NCBI GenBank assembly: GCA_001800245.1
Contig: MGVA01000020.1
Span: forward strand, 1-51,395
Origin: Elusimicrobia bacterium RIFOXYA12_FULL_51_18
GTDB lineage: Bacteria > Elusimicrobiota > Elusimicrobia > Elusimicrobiales > UBA9959
Reading direction: 5' to 3'
DNA length: 51,395 nt
Part shown: positions 43,066 through 51,395 of the stretch, one piece after another
How positions within the stretch are numbered: position 1 is the stretch's first letter
How the letters are laid out: each line of letters begins with the position of its first letter
Position numbers and translations under genes: made by a program
The notes under the pieces: model-generated
Told to the model about the DNA's origin: nothing
Database searches by the model: none
The model's input: the letters and a program-made list of their open reading frames with translations, nothing else

Positions 43066-44631
43066 ATGAACGATGAGGGAATGAGCGTTAAGGGGAAAAA
43101 GATCCCCCATTTTCTTTTTTCACCCTTTATCCCTTATTGCGCGTCATTTCTTCCCCTGCTGACTTCCCTTCTGCTTGTTCTCAGTTATCCAAAGTTCAAT
43201 CAGGGGTGGCTGGCCTGGTTTGCTCTGGCCCCGCTTACCATAGCGATATGGAAGGCAAAAAACCTTAAACAAGCTCTGCTGGCCGGGTTCACGGCGGGCT
43301 TCTTTTTCTACGCCGGGATTCTTTACTGGATCTATCCCACTATGCGCGCCGGAGACGTTATCCCGGCTGTTTCGGCTTTCGGCCTTATTGCTTTAAGCCT
43401 GGTGATGTCGGTGGAATTTATCGCTGTTTCCGCGTTCGGTTTTTATCTGAAAAAAACAGGCCCCCGCGTCTGGCCTTATATCTTCGCGGCCGGCTGGGCG
43501 CTGCTGGAATACGGCAAAGTGTTGCTGAGCCTTAAGGCGGTATGGTTCCCCTGGTTCATGCTGGGCTACACGCAGTGGGCGTATACGCCGGTTATCCAGG
43601 TGGCGTCCCTGGCCGGCGTATACGGTCTCGGCGCGGCTGTTTGCTTCAGCGGCGCCTTGGCCGGAGTGGTGGTGATATCCGACTCCGCGCCCTGGCGGAA
43701 GGTCATGCGCTTTACGCCGGCCGTCCTGGTCTTCGCGCTGATCTGGGGCTATGGCCTGAGTGAGTTGAAAAACGCCCGCGCTGAAAAGCCGCCCCGCTAT
43801 TTAAATGTGGCACTGCTGCAGCCGGCCATTGATCTTTACGATAAGTGGGACTCTGAAAAAGCCGGCGTCATCCGGCGCAAGATGGAAACACTTTTGAGCG
43901 GTCTCGGGGACTCCGAACTTGTGATCTGGCCGGAGAACGCGCTGCCGGGCTGGATAGACGATCCGTTCTACGCGGCCTGGCTCAAGGCCTTATCCGTGAA
44001 TGGCGGGCGCTATAATCTTGTGGGGTCGGTATCCAAGGGAGATGCGCGCCATGTAGCGGCGTTCCTCCTTGACCCGAAAGGAAGAATAACGGCTTCTTAT
44101 TATAAACGGCGCCTGGTGCCGTTCGGCGAATATGTGCCGCTGCGCGGTTTGCTCGGGAAATTCATAGCGCCGGTGGCGGCACTGGGGGAGTTTGCGGAAG
44201 GCGGGCTTGAACAGGAGTTGTTCGATTTAAAAAGCGTAAAGATCGGCGTCGCCATCTGCTACGAATCTATCTTCACTTACCTTTTCACCGCCGACGCCAA
44301 AGCCGGGGCCGTGGTTTTCGTTAATATAACTAACGACGGCTGGTATCTGGATACGGCGGCGCCTTACCAGCATTTTATAGCTAATATCTTCCGCGCGGTG
44401 GAAACCCGCAGACTGGTGGTGCGCGCCGCTAATAACGGCATCTCGGCGGTCATAGACCCCTGGGGCCGCGTGCTGGCGAAGAAAGACCTGAATGAGTCGG
44501 GCGTCTTGGCGATGAGAGCGCCCGTTTACTCCGGCCTGCCTCTCAGCTTGTATGCGGCGCACGGAGACTGGTTTATCCATCTATGTTTGTTGGCGGCCGC
44601 CGCCTTTATTCTCGCGGTTTTTGTGCTCTAA
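43066..44631 (+). CDS. lnt: Apolipoprotein N-acyltransferase Lnt
   Basis: Lnt adds the third acyl chain to lipoproteins in the inner membrane. The N-terminal 200 residues hold about six membrane segments. The carbon-nitrogen-hydrolase domain has the catalytic triad Glu 290 (WPENALPG), Lys 347 (YYKRRLVPFGE) and Cys 398 (AICYESIF), numbered from the ATG at 43066. One last membrane helix ends the protein. The frame is open from 43042; 43066 lies 2 nt after the secA stop and follows GGGTAGG, and 43081 is a further option. Its presence supports a diderm cell plan. Confidence 0.9.
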   Translation: MNDEGMSVKGKKIPHFLFSPFIPYCASFLPLLTSLLLVLSYPKFNQGWLAWFALAPLTIAIWKAKNLKQALLAGFTAGFFFYAGILYWIYPTMRAGDVIPAVSAFGLIALSLVMSVEFIAVSAFGFYLKKTGPRVWPYIFAAGWALLEYGKVLLSLKAVWFPWFMLGYTQWAYTPVIQVASLAGVYGLGAAVCFSGALAGVVVISDSAPWRKVMRFTPAVLVFALIWGYGLSELKNARAEKPPRYLNVALLQPAIDLYDKWDSEKAGVIRRKMETLLSGLGDSELVIWPENALPGWIDDPFYAAWLKALSVNGGRYNLVGSVSKGDARHVAAFLLDPKGRITASYYKRRLVPFGEYVPLRGLLGKFIAPVAALGEFAEGGLEQELFDLKSVKIGVAICYESIFTYLFTADAKAGAVVFVNITNDGWYLDTAAPYQHFIANIFRAVETRRLVVRAANNGISAVIDPWGRVLAKKDLNESGVLAMRAPVYSGLPLSLYAAHGDWFIHLCLLAAAAFILAVFVL

Positions 44632-44807
44632 GTTTTGCTGTGCCCACCGTTTTTTGAAAAATACACGGTTAAAGACCGAGCGTCCGGCTTTGGAAAAGGA
44701 ACTTACTATTAACCTGGTAATTGCGCGGCGGTCAAGGCGTCTCATAAGGTGGGAAATAAAAAGAGCGCCGATATGGGGCGTACGCCATGCGGGTGTAACG
44801 GAGTATC

Positions 44808-44857
44808 TTGACATAGGTCAAATTATTTGGCAAAATTAACAAAATTAACAAAACTAA
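44808..44857 (+). promoter_or_regulatory. Promoter with overlapping dyad and three 9-bp direct repeats
   Basis: A perfect TTGACA (44808-44813) is followed after 17 nt by CAAAAT (44831-44836), a usable -10 box. The -35 box is one arm of a dyad, TTGAC-ATAG-GTCAA (44808-44821). Three tandem 9-mers follow: CAAAATTAA (44831-44839), CAAAATTAA (44840-44848) and CAAAACTAA (44849-44857). This looks like a regulated promoter for the response regulator 14 nt downstream, possibly self-controlled. Confidence 0.6.
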
Positions 44858-44870
44858 TAAATCTGGTAAT

Positions 44871-45431
44871 ATGAAAAAATTTTTAACCACTTCGGAAGCG
44901 GCAGAGATCTGCGGGGTCGCGCATACCACGGTTATACGCTGGATAGGAGAAGGAAAACTTAAGGCCCATGAAACGCCCGGTGGACACCGGCGCATAGAGC
45001 AGTGGGATCTGGTCCGTTTTCTCAGGCAGTTTAAGATTCCCGTTCCCAATTCTCTTGGCTCCGGCAGGTTTAGAATATTAGCGGTGGACGACGAAACAAA
45101 GGTTCTGTCCATGATGCGCAAGACGTTTTTGAAGTATCCGGAAGAAATAGAGTTTTGTTCCACCACCAGCGGCATGGAAGCTCTTGTGATGCTTGGAAAA
45201 AGCCGGTTTGACCTGATCATATTGGATGTTGTCATGCCCGATATGGACGGAATCCAGGTCTGCATCACTCTTAAGCAGAATCCCGACACCGCCGGCATCA
45301 AAATAATCGTTATAACGGGACACCAGCTTTTGGAGGAACAGGAAGAATATCTGAAAGGCAACGCGGAATGCATAATAAAGAAGCCGTTCTCTCCGTCGGT
45401 TATGCTGGAGAAGGTAAGAGCGCTGATGTGA
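44871..45431 (+). CDS. Response regulator: N-terminal MerR/excisionase-type HTH plus receiver domain
   Basis: The 186-residue product starts with a helix-turn-helix of the excisionase/MerR type (4-52: TTSEAAEICGVAHTTVIRW, then GGHRRIEQWDL). A linker of about 15 residues leads to a receiver domain. The receiver has Asp 73/Asp 74 (AVDDE), the phosphoryl acceptor Asp 119 (LDVVMPDMDG), and later Thr (ITGH) and Lys (KKPFS). Most response regulators carry the DNA-binding part at the C-terminus, so this order is uncommon. No sensor kinase gene lies in the window. The dyad and repeats in its own promoter are candidate targets. Confidence 0.82.
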   Translation: MKKFLTTSEAAEICGVAHTTVIRWIGEGKLKAHETPGGHRRIEQWDLVRFLRQFKIPVPNSLGSGRFRILAVDDETKVLSMMRKTFLKYPEEIEFCSTTSGMEALVMLGKSRFDLIILDVVMPDMDGIQVCITLKQNPDTAGIKIIVITGHQLLEEQEEYLKGNAECIIKKPFSPSVMLEKVRALM

Positions 45432-45539
45432 TCCGCTTAACCCGAATCCTGCAATTCAACTTGGTTTCCATTGGAAGATCAGGTGAACAAAAAATGCATG
45501 GTGTATGCCGCGCGAAGCGCACCTGAGCTCCGCGAAGGA

Positions 45540-45595
45540 AAAAATTCAACTGAATTTTTCAGGTTAAGGTAAGGGGGGCGGGATACGCTCCCGCC
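45540..45595 (+). promoter_or_regulatory. Two hairpins in the leader of the radical SAM operon
   Basis: An AT-rich 9-bp dyad (AAAAATTCA 45540-45548, TGAATTTTT 45551-45559) is followed by a GC-rich 7-bp hairpin (GGCGGGA 45577-45583, TCCCGCC 45589-45595, loop TACGC). The second one ends 14 nt before the ATG at 45610, so it could block the ribosome site. No known riboswitch class was recognised. Confidence 0.45.
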
Positions 45596-45609
45596 ATTTA
45601 CAACTTGCG

Positions 45610-46920
45610 ATGAAAATATTATTTATTAATGGGAATCCCTATAAACCCGCTGTTCCCCCCATCGGCCTTGAATACGTATGTGAGGCGGCGCAAAATGCGG
45701 GGCATGAAACCGTTATTTATGATTTTTCCCATGAGTCCCCGGCGGGCCTTGAGCGGTCGGTCCGCGCATATCGCCCGGACGTCATCGGTATTACCCTGCG
45801 CAATATCGATACCGGGCATCTTTTTAATAACATCAGCTACATTCCCGAACTGAAAGCCCTTATTGCCGGCATAAGGGTTTATTTCAGCGGCCCTGTGGTT
45901 CTGGGTGGGGCGGGTTTTTCCCTTCTTCCGTCGGGGATCATGCGCGAGGTTGAAGCCGATTATGGAATAATAGGCGAAGGCGAAGAGTCTTTTCCGCGCC
46001 TGCTGGAAAATCTGGGCGATCCGGCCCGTGTGCCGAACCTTGTCATAAGGGACAAAGAAACCGGTAAGATCGTCTGCACGCCCAGAGAGATGGGGCGTCC
46101 GCTCCGGTTGAAGCTTAAGCGCGGCACGATTAACCATCCTAAATATTACGAACTGTTCTCGCGTCACCCGACGCATAGTCTTGCCAATATCCAGACCAAG
46201 CGCGGCTGTAATAAAAATTGCACTTACTGCGCTGAGCCCGATGTTATAGGACGGACCATTATTAAGCGGGAACCGGAAGAGATCATAGATGAAATAAGAC
46301 GGTTTATCGGCAAGGGGATAGTGGATAAATTCTTTTTTGTGGATTCCGAATTCAATGTCTGTCCGGACCATGCGGCGGCGGTGTGCGAGGCTTTGCTTAA
46401 ACATGACCTCCGCATCGGATGGACATGTTATCTGACCCCTGAAAATACGGGCAAAGACCTTATTTCCCTTATGAAGCGGGCCGGCTGTACCAGCATGGTC
46501 TGGAGTATGGAGAGCGCCTCCGAAACGGTATTGAAAGGTCTTGGAAAAGCTTATGCGCCTTCCGATGTGATGCGTATAGCCGGCATCTGCGGCGAAATGG
46601 ATCAGCCCTACATCATTCTGCTCATGTTCGGCGGCCCCGGTGAGAGCGTCGCGACGGTAAATGAAACCTGGCGGAATGTCCGGAAAGCGAAGAAGGCGTT
46701 TTTCGGAATAATTACAGGCGTGCGCATTTATCCTTCAACTCCTCTTGCCCGCCAGGCGCTGAAAGACGGCGTTATCTCGCGTGAAGAGGACTTGCTTTTC
46801 CCGGTTTTCCACCGGAAGGAATATACGCGCGACGTTATTTTTCCGGCCGTGGAAAAGCGTTTCGGATCAATGAAGGACTGCGTCCTGCTCGGCCCGGAAA
46901 AGAAAACAAAATTCGACTGA
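45610..46920 (+). CDS. B12-binding-type radical SAM protein
   Basis: The 436-residue product has an N-terminal cobalamin-binding-type domain (INGNPYKPAVPPIGLEYV, LGGAGFSLLPSGIM, IGEGEESFPRLL). The iron-sulfur motif is C200-xxx-C204-xx-C207 (CNKNCTYC). FGGPGESVATVNETW is a typical later segment. The ribosome site is poor and a GC-rich hairpin lies just upstream. It precedes an ALS-like ThDP gene by 193 nt. Substrate unknown; peptide, lipid or sugar modification are all possible. Confidence 0.75.
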   Translation: MKILFINGNPYKPAVPPIGLEYVCEAAQNAGHETVIYDFSHESPAGLERSVRAYRPDVIGITLRNIDTGHLFNNISYIPELKALIAGIRVYFSGPVVLGGAGFSLLPSGIMREVEADYGIIGEGEESFPRLLENLGDPARVPNLVIRDKETGKIVCTPREMGRPLRLKLKRGTINHPKYYELFSRHPTHSLANIQTKRGCNKNCTYCAEPDVIGRTIIKREPEEIIDEIRRFIGKGIVDKFFFVDSEFNVCPDHAAAVCEALLKHDLRIGWTCYLTPENTGKDLISLMKRAGCTSMVWSMESASETVLKGLGKAYAPSDVMRIAGICGEMDQPYIILLMFGGPGESVATVNETWRNVRKAKKAFFGIITGVRIYPSTPLARQALKDGVISREEDLLFPVFHRKEYTRDVIFPAVEKRFGSMKDCVLLGPEKKTKFD

Positions 46921-47113
46921 TCGCGCACGACAGCTTCCGGAAGGATCCCGCTCGAAGGTGTTTTAGCGGATTTGGAAACGGAGCCGAAGCGACGCGAACC
47001 GGGCATTCTAGAAGGAGACTGTAAGTTGAACGGCGCAAAGGCTCGGGCGGCTTTCATGAAAAGACGTCCCGATGGGGAAAGTAAAAGCATTGATGACGCA
47101 TTGAGGGGGCATT

Positions 47114-48862
47114 ATGATAACGGCGCAATCCGCGACATCGGTAAAAGAAACTACGGCGGCAAAACTTCTCATGGGGTATCTCAAGCAGGAAGGAGTGGAT
47201 TACATTTTCGGGATACCCGGCGCTCCGCTAATGCCGCTCTACGAAGCCCTTTTTGAGACAGGTTGGATCACGCCGATACTGGCCAAACATGAGGAGGGGG
47301 CGGCGTTTATGGCGGACGGCTATGCCAGGGTTAGCGGAAAGCTGGGGGTTTGTTGCGCCACAACCGGCCCGGGGGCCACAAACCTTATTACCGGAGTGGC
47401 TTGCGCTTATGCGGATTCCATTCCCATGCTGGTATTGACCGCGCAGGTGGCCATCTCATCTTTCGGCAAGGGGGCCGTTCAGGAAAGCACATATCACGGT
47501 ATTGATGTGGTTGATATGTTCAAGTCGGTAACCAAAAGCAGCGTTATGGTTCCTTCCGCAGAGAAAATGAGCGACGTCTTACGCGCGTCCCTGCGCATAG
47601 CCCTGAGCGGAAGGAAGGGGCCGGTCCATATAAACCTTCCGGCCGATTTCATGAAAAAGAACGTGAACGCGCGCATGGTCCATCCGGAGCAATACCGCGT
47701 TACCGCCTGCCAATTCGACAGGGACGCTATAAGGGAGGCCTCAAAACAGCTGATCCATGCCAAAAGGCCGGCTATTCTGGCCGGACATGGGGTCAATCTT
47801 GCCGGCGCGCAGGAAGAATTACGGCGCCTTTCCGAGAGGCTTAATATTCCCGTAGCCACGTCGCCGAAAGCCAAGGGGGCTTTTCCCGAGAACCATATTT
47901 ATTCAATGGGCGTTCTAGGTTTCGGAGCCTCTATGCGCGCGGAGAAATATTTTTTATCCGGAGAGGTGGATGTTCTTCTGGCCGTGGGGACCAGCCTGGG
48001 GGAATCGGTCACCTGCGGCTGGGATCCGAGGCTGGAGCCGTCCAAGGCACTGATCCAGATAGACATAGATCCAAGGGAAATAGGCAAAAATTATCCCGCG
48101 GCGCGCGGCATACTGGGCGATGCGAAAGTGGCGCTGAACGAACTTAATTATCAGGTGGAGCGCGATCTCAGGTGGATAGATAAAAACGACCGTCCCGACG
48201 GCAAATGGATAGAGGAGTTCAAAAATTCGATCCCGCGGTTCGACGATCCGGAAAAAATTATATCGGAAGATATTCCGTTGAAGCCGCAGAGGATCATAAA
48301 AGAGCTGCGTGACGCGCTTCCCGACGACGCGGTATTGTTCGTGGACATAGGCACGGTTATGTTTTGGGCGCTTCAGTATTTTCCTGTCTGCGAACCCGGA
48401 ACTTTTTTTCTTAACCTCGGACATGGTTCTATGGGGCATGCGGTCGCGGGGTGCATAGGAGGCAGGCTTGCCAGGCCGGATAAGCCGGTCGTGGCGCTGG
48501 TCGGTGACGCCGCGTTCGCCATGAACGGAATGGAAGTGCACACGGCGGTTGAAATGGATATCCCCGTAATCTGGGTGGTGCTCAATAACGGGGGGCACGG
48601 GCTGGTTTACCACGGAGAGCGGCTGCAATTCGGAGGGAAATTCACAAGCGGGATCTTTAAGCGCAGGCTTAACGCCGCCGAAATAGGGCGCAGCCTGGGG
48701 GCCGAGCCTTTCGAGGTCAACCGGCCGGGGGAACTGACAAGCTGCCTTAAGGCGGCGATGAAATCGGGGCGTCCCTGCGTGATAAACGTCAACTCCGACC
48801 GGGATGAAGCCCCGCCCATGGGAGACAGGGTAAAGGTGCTGCATAAAACCTTCGCGGTGTAA
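47114..48862 (+). CDS. ThDP-dependent enzyme, acetolactate-synthase-like (second copy)
   Basis: The 582-residue product has HEEGAAFMADGYAR with the catalytic Glu at about 60, the TTGPGATNLITG segment, and the ThDP end motif VGDAAFAMNGMEV with LNNGGHGLVYHG. A GAGGGGG site precedes the ATG. It differs clearly from the ALS-like protein at 26585, so they are not recent copies. No small regulatory subunit (ilvN) or other branched-chain gene follows; instead an O-methyltransferase starts 5 nt downstream. It could join two pyruvate-type units or add an acyl group to a special acceptor. Confidence 0.78.
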   Translation: MITAQSATSVKETTAAKLLMGYLKQEGVDYIFGIPGAPLMPLYEALFETGWITPILAKHEEGAAFMADGYARVSGKLGVCCATTGPGATNLITGVACAYADSIPMLVLTAQVAISSFGKGAVQESTYHGIDVVDMFKSVTKSSVMVPSAEKMSDVLRASLRIALSGRKGPVHINLPADFMKKNVNARMVHPEQYRVTACQFDRDAIREASKQLIHAKRPAILAGHGVNLAGAQEELRRLSERLNIPVATSPKAKGAFPENHIYSMGVLGFGASMRAEKYFLSGEVDVLLAVGTSLGESVTCGWDPRLEPSKALIQIDIDPREIGKNYPAARGILGDAKVALNELNYQVERDLRWIDKNDRPDGKWIEEFKNSIPRFDDPEKIISEDIPLKPQRIIKELRDALPDDAVLFVDIGTVMFWALQYFPVCEPGTFFLNLGHGSMGHAVAGCIGGRLARPDKPVVALVGDAAFAMNGMEVHTAVEMDIPVIWVVLNNGGHGLVYHGERLQFGGKFTSGIFKRRLNAAEIGRSLGAEPFEVNRPGELTSCLKAAMKSGRPCVINVNSDRDEAPPMGDRVKVLHKTFAV

Positions 48863-48867
48863 AATAA

Positions 48868-49872
48868 ATGAACGACGACCGAAAGCTGATAGGCGATCTT
48901 GTTTGCGGATACCGAAAGGCGAAGATCCTGTTTGTCGCCGTTTCTTTGGATCTATTCTGCCTTACCGGAGGCGCCGGCGCGGGGGCCGGGCGGATAATCA
49001 AAGCCCTGCGTTCGGATCCCAGAGCGACCGGCATACTGCTGAATTCCCTGGCGGGTATGGGATTTTTGACAAAGAAGTCTGGTATTTATCGCAATTCCGC
49101 GGTTTCCGATCGGTTCCTTGTGCCGGGGAAACGGGAATATGTGGGGCATAATCTGCATTATCAGAACATTATCTGGGATGCCTGGTCAAAACTGGAGAAT
49201 GTGGTCAAAAAAGGAAAAATCGGATTTCCGCTTAGAAAACTCCTTTCCGGCAGAAATGATTTTCTGGAAGGATATATTCGCGGCATGAGCGATATCGCGC
49301 TCAGGCCGGCTTGCGAAATAGCCGAAAGGCTGGATCTTACCGGTTCGACCCGGATGCTTGATGTGGGAGGAGGGCCCGGAACTTATACCGCGGCCTTCCT
49401 GAACAAGGAAAGGAAGCTGCGGGGCACGATACTGGATCTGCCGGAAACTCTTAAGGTCACCCGCAAAATTTTCGCCGGGCACCCTCTGAGCGGGCGTGTT
49501 TCGTTCCTGTCGGGCGATTATCATAAAACGCCTTTCGGAAAGGAAAAATACGATATTATTATGTTTTCGCACGTGACCCATGATGAGGGATCCGTGGAAA
49601 ACCTGAATCTTCTGCGCAAAGCGTTCTCCGCCATGCGCAAAGGCGGCCTGGTGGTGATACATGATTTTATGCTCAACCGGGATATGGCAAGCCCCGAGTT
49701 CGCGGCCGTGTTTTCAGTGCACATGCTTGTCTATACAAAAAAGGGCCGGGTATATTCATCGCATGAATATAAAACCTGGCTGAAAGAGGCGGGGTTCAAA
49801 AATATATTGGGATCGGACGTCTGTTCCGGATCGGCCCAGCCGTCAAAAATTATTGTGGGGAGAAAACCGTGA
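48868..49872 (+). CDS. SAM-dependent O-methyltransferase (plant/HIOMT-like family)
   Basis: The 334-residue product has an N-terminal winged-helix-like dimerisation part (about 1-110) with an Ala/Gly-rich stretch (33-41). The SAM-binding site is DVGGGPGTY (165-173), followed by the second acidic strand ILDLPE. FSHVTHDEG is the typical catalytic region, including a His. Members methylate hydroxyl groups of small molecules. The stop overlaps the following start (GTGA). The close coupling to an ALS-like gene suggests the acceptor is a product of that enzyme. Confidence 0.75.
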   Translation: MNDDRKLIGDLVCGYRKAKILFVAVSLDLFCLTGGAGAGAGRIIKALRSDPRATGILLNSLAGMGFLTKKSGIYRNSAVSDRFLVPGKREYVGHNLHYQNIIWDAWSKLENVVKKGKIGFPLRKLLSGRNDFLEGYIRGMSDIALRPACEIAERLDLTGSTRMLDVGGGPGTYTAAFLNKERKLRGTILDLPETLKVTRKIFAGHPLSGRVSFLSGDYHKTPFGKEKYDIIMFSHVTHDEGSVENLNLLRKAFSAMRKGGLVVIHDFMLNRDMASPEFAAVFSVHMLVYTKKGRVYSSHEYKTWLKEAGFKNILGSDVCSGSAQPSKIIVGRKP

Positions 49873-51350
49873 AAAACTTTATAGCGGTTTTTATAGCGCT
49901 GGCGTCCATTATGCCGGTTCCGGCGGCGTCCGCCAGGAATCTTGTGGTTTCTGACGACATAACGGACCCCACTACGATGGACCCTCAACGGCAGTTTTCC
50001 GAGAAAACTCATACCATATGCCAGCAGATTTTCGATGGGCTTATCCGTTTCGATCCGGATGGGAAAGTTGAGCCCGCGTTGGCCGTTTCCTGGGAAAGAA
50101 TAGACGATGCCAGAATGCGCTTCAAACTGCGCGAAGGGGTTTCTTTTCATAATGGAGAACCTTTTGATTCCGCGGCCGTAAAATTTTCAATAGAGCGTTA
50201 TCTGGATCCCGCCACTAATTTCCCGGCCAGGGTGTTCATAGATTCCATAGCCCGGGTTGAAACGCCGGATAAATACACCGCCGATATAATTACCAAGTAT
50301 CCGGATGGAATACTGCTTAACCGTTTAGCCGGTTTTGTCCTTATCTCTCCTCCGCTGTATATAAAGGAAAAGGGCGTGGAATATTTCGCCTCCAATCCGG
50401 TGGGGACCGGAGCGTTTGTTTTTAAGTCATGGGAAAAAGGGAAACAGATATCTCTTGTCGCAAACAAGGAATACTGGCTGGCCGGCTATCCGAAAATAGA
50501 GGGCCTTGTTTTCAAGTTCATTCCGCAGGAGAAACAGCTTGCGGCCCTTCTTTCCGGAGAAGTCGACCTTGTGACCAACCTTTCGGGCACCCAGACCCTC
50601 TCCGTTAAATCCAACCCCCGTCTTACCGTGATCAAGAAGGCTTCTTTTTACACCGTTACGCCGTGTTTTAATCTTTCCTCCGGGCCTTTGAGCAATCTGG
50701 AAGTGCGAAAGGCTCTTAACCACGCCGTAGATAAGCAAAGTCTTATCCGTTACGACCTGTTGGGCAACGGTCTGCCTATCGCCACTTTCAGTATGGCCGG
50801 GGAGATCGGTCATAACAGTTCCCTTGTGCCTTATGAATTTGATTTGGCAAAAGCCAAAAAGCTGCTGGTTAAGGCCGGCTATCCGGATGGATTCGGATTA
50901 AAAGTCCTTGTAAAGAACAGCGCGGAACGAACGGCTAAAATTATCGCTTCCAATTTGCGGAAAGTAGGCGTAATGCTGGATATAATCCTGGCCTCCGACG
51001 CGACAGGCAGCAAAGAGGTAAAAAGCCAGAAATACGATATGTCTATAGGAGATGTTCCTGATCCGATGTGTCATTCATATTTTATTCCCGCCGTGGCATT
51101 GTATTCCAAGTCTCCCTTCGCATTGGCGGGGGATCCGGGATTTGATGACATGCTGAGCAATATGGTTATGACCACCGACCCTGAACTCTTAAAGAAAAAA
51201 GCCGAGCAAGTGGACGAATATATTTACAACTATGCGCTGGGCATTTTCACATATCAGCGCATAGCTTTATATGGGGCTAAAAAAGGCCTTTCTTTTACTC
51301 CCTATCTTTCACGTATGCCGTACTTCTATAGGGCGCATTTCTATGACTAG
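49869..51350 (+). CDS. Family-5 extracellular solute-binding protein (OppA/DppA-like)
   Basis: The start is GTG at 49869, overlapping the methyltransferase stop (GTGA). The 493-residue product has a signal peptide (about 1-22, ending ASA-R) without an obvious lipobox. The mature part has the family-5 signature: DPQRQFSEKTHTICQQIFDG, LREGVSFHNGEPFDS and VRKALNHAVDK. Such proteins bind peptides, nickel or other ligands for ABC importers. No permease or ATPase gene is visible before the window ends, so it may follow outside. The operon context makes a ligand linked to the specialised pathway possible. Confidence 0.85.
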   Translation: MKNFIAVFIALASIMPVPAASARNLVVSDDITDPTTMDPQRQFSEKTHTICQQIFDGLIRFDPDGKVEPALAVSWERIDDARMRFKLREGVSFHNGEPFDSAAVKFSIERYLDPATNFPARVFIDSIARVETPDKYTADIITKYPDGILLNRLAGFVLISPPLYIKEKGVEYFASNPVGTGAFVFKSWEKGKQISLVANKEYWLAGYPKIEGLVFKFIPQEKQLAALLSGEVDLVTNLSGTQTLSVKSNPRLTVIKKASFYTVTPCFNLSSGPLSNLEVRKALNHAVDKQSLIRYDLLGNGLPIATFSMAGEIGHNSSLVPYEFDLAKAKKLLVKAGYPDGFGLKVLVKNSAERTAKIIASNLRKVGVMLDIILASDATGSKEVKSQKYDMSIGDVPDPMCHSYFIPAVALYSKSPFALAGDPGFDDMLSNMVMTTDPELLKKKAEQVDEYIYNYALGIFTYQRIALYGAKKGLSFTPYLSRMPYFYRAHFYD

Positions 51351-51395
51351 GAGCCTATCCGACATAAGCAATTTCGCCTGCAATTGCCGCTTTTT

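Noticed and set aside
44831-44857. Three 9-bp direct repeats considered as a CRISPR or phase-variable tract
   Set aside because: Units are too short and have no spacers for CRISPR; kept instead as part of a regulated promoter.
46972-47256. Small + strand frame with a strong AAGGAG site before a TTG at 47026
   Set aside because: It runs into the ALS-like gene in another frame and its product has no recognisable features. The site may be a remnant or chance.

Overview
The window looks like a chromosomal segment of an uncultured Gram-negative (diderm) bacterium. It carries outer-membrane assembly proteins (a TamA-like BamA-family barrel and TamB), an OmpA-domain protein, a PorV-like barrel, Lnt, SecA and periplasmic peptidoglycan enzymes. 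The fibre-type gene at the left edge, the SBBP-repeat protein and the many B12-type radical SAM genes would fit Elusimicrobiota or a neighbouring candidate phylum. That placement is an impression from gene content; no marker gene was tested. I saw no tRNA, rRNA, CRISPR array, transposase or integrase.

Layout. (A) 1-12880, + strand, cell surface and outer membrane: the end of a fibre-like protein, a large secreted SBBP-repeat protein with a C-terminal sorting-like domain, a PorV/OmpA fusion, tamA-tamB, a small beta-barrel, and two tandem paralogous small exported proteins. (B) 12927-15959, cell wall: a YcbB-type L,D-transpeptidase, a FlgO/CsgG-like exported protein, and a convergent YcbK/MepK-type endopeptidase. 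(C) 16146-20879, + strand: B12-type radical SAM protein, PanB, MurJ-family flippase. (D) 26227 down to 20998, - strand: two SDR enzymes, a radical SAM protein, an NAD-dependent epimerase-like protein and a CgeB-like glycosyltransferase. (E) 26585-33109, + strand: an acetolactate-synthase-like ThDP enzyme, a split transketolase, a radical SAM/B12-type protein and an aldo/keto reductase. (F) 40073 down to 33179, - strand: seven tightly packed genes. (G) 40436-45431, + strand: secA, lnt and a response regulator with an N-terminal HTH. (H) 45610-51350, + strand: radical SAM protein, a second ALS-like ThDP enzyme, an O-methyltransferase and a family-5 solute-binding protein, possibly continuing past the edge.

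The most interesting part is F read together with D and E. Operon F encodes a HddA-type sugar kinase, a HddC-type nucleotidyltransferase, a DegT-family enzyme whose catalytic Lys is His and which carries a four-Cys cluster (as in 3-dehydrases of the RfbH/E1 type, not ordinary aminotransferases), an SDR epimerase/reductase, a GDP-mannose-4,6-dehydratase-like enzyme, and a pyruvate-dehydrogenase-E1-like alpha/beta pair with no E2 or E3. A coherent reading is a pathway to a nucleotide-activated 3,6-dideoxy or heptose-derived sugar that receives a two-carbon branch from a ThDP enzyme. It would resemble yersiniose or eurekanate chemistry but with a different gene set. This is an inference from family membership.

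In all, four separate ThDP systems and four radical SAM proteins lie between 16 and 49 kb, mixed with SDRs, a glycosyltransferase and a flippase, and flanked by housekeeping envelope genes. The region therefore reads as a specialised surface-glycan or natural-product island set into an envelope-biogenesis neighbourhood.
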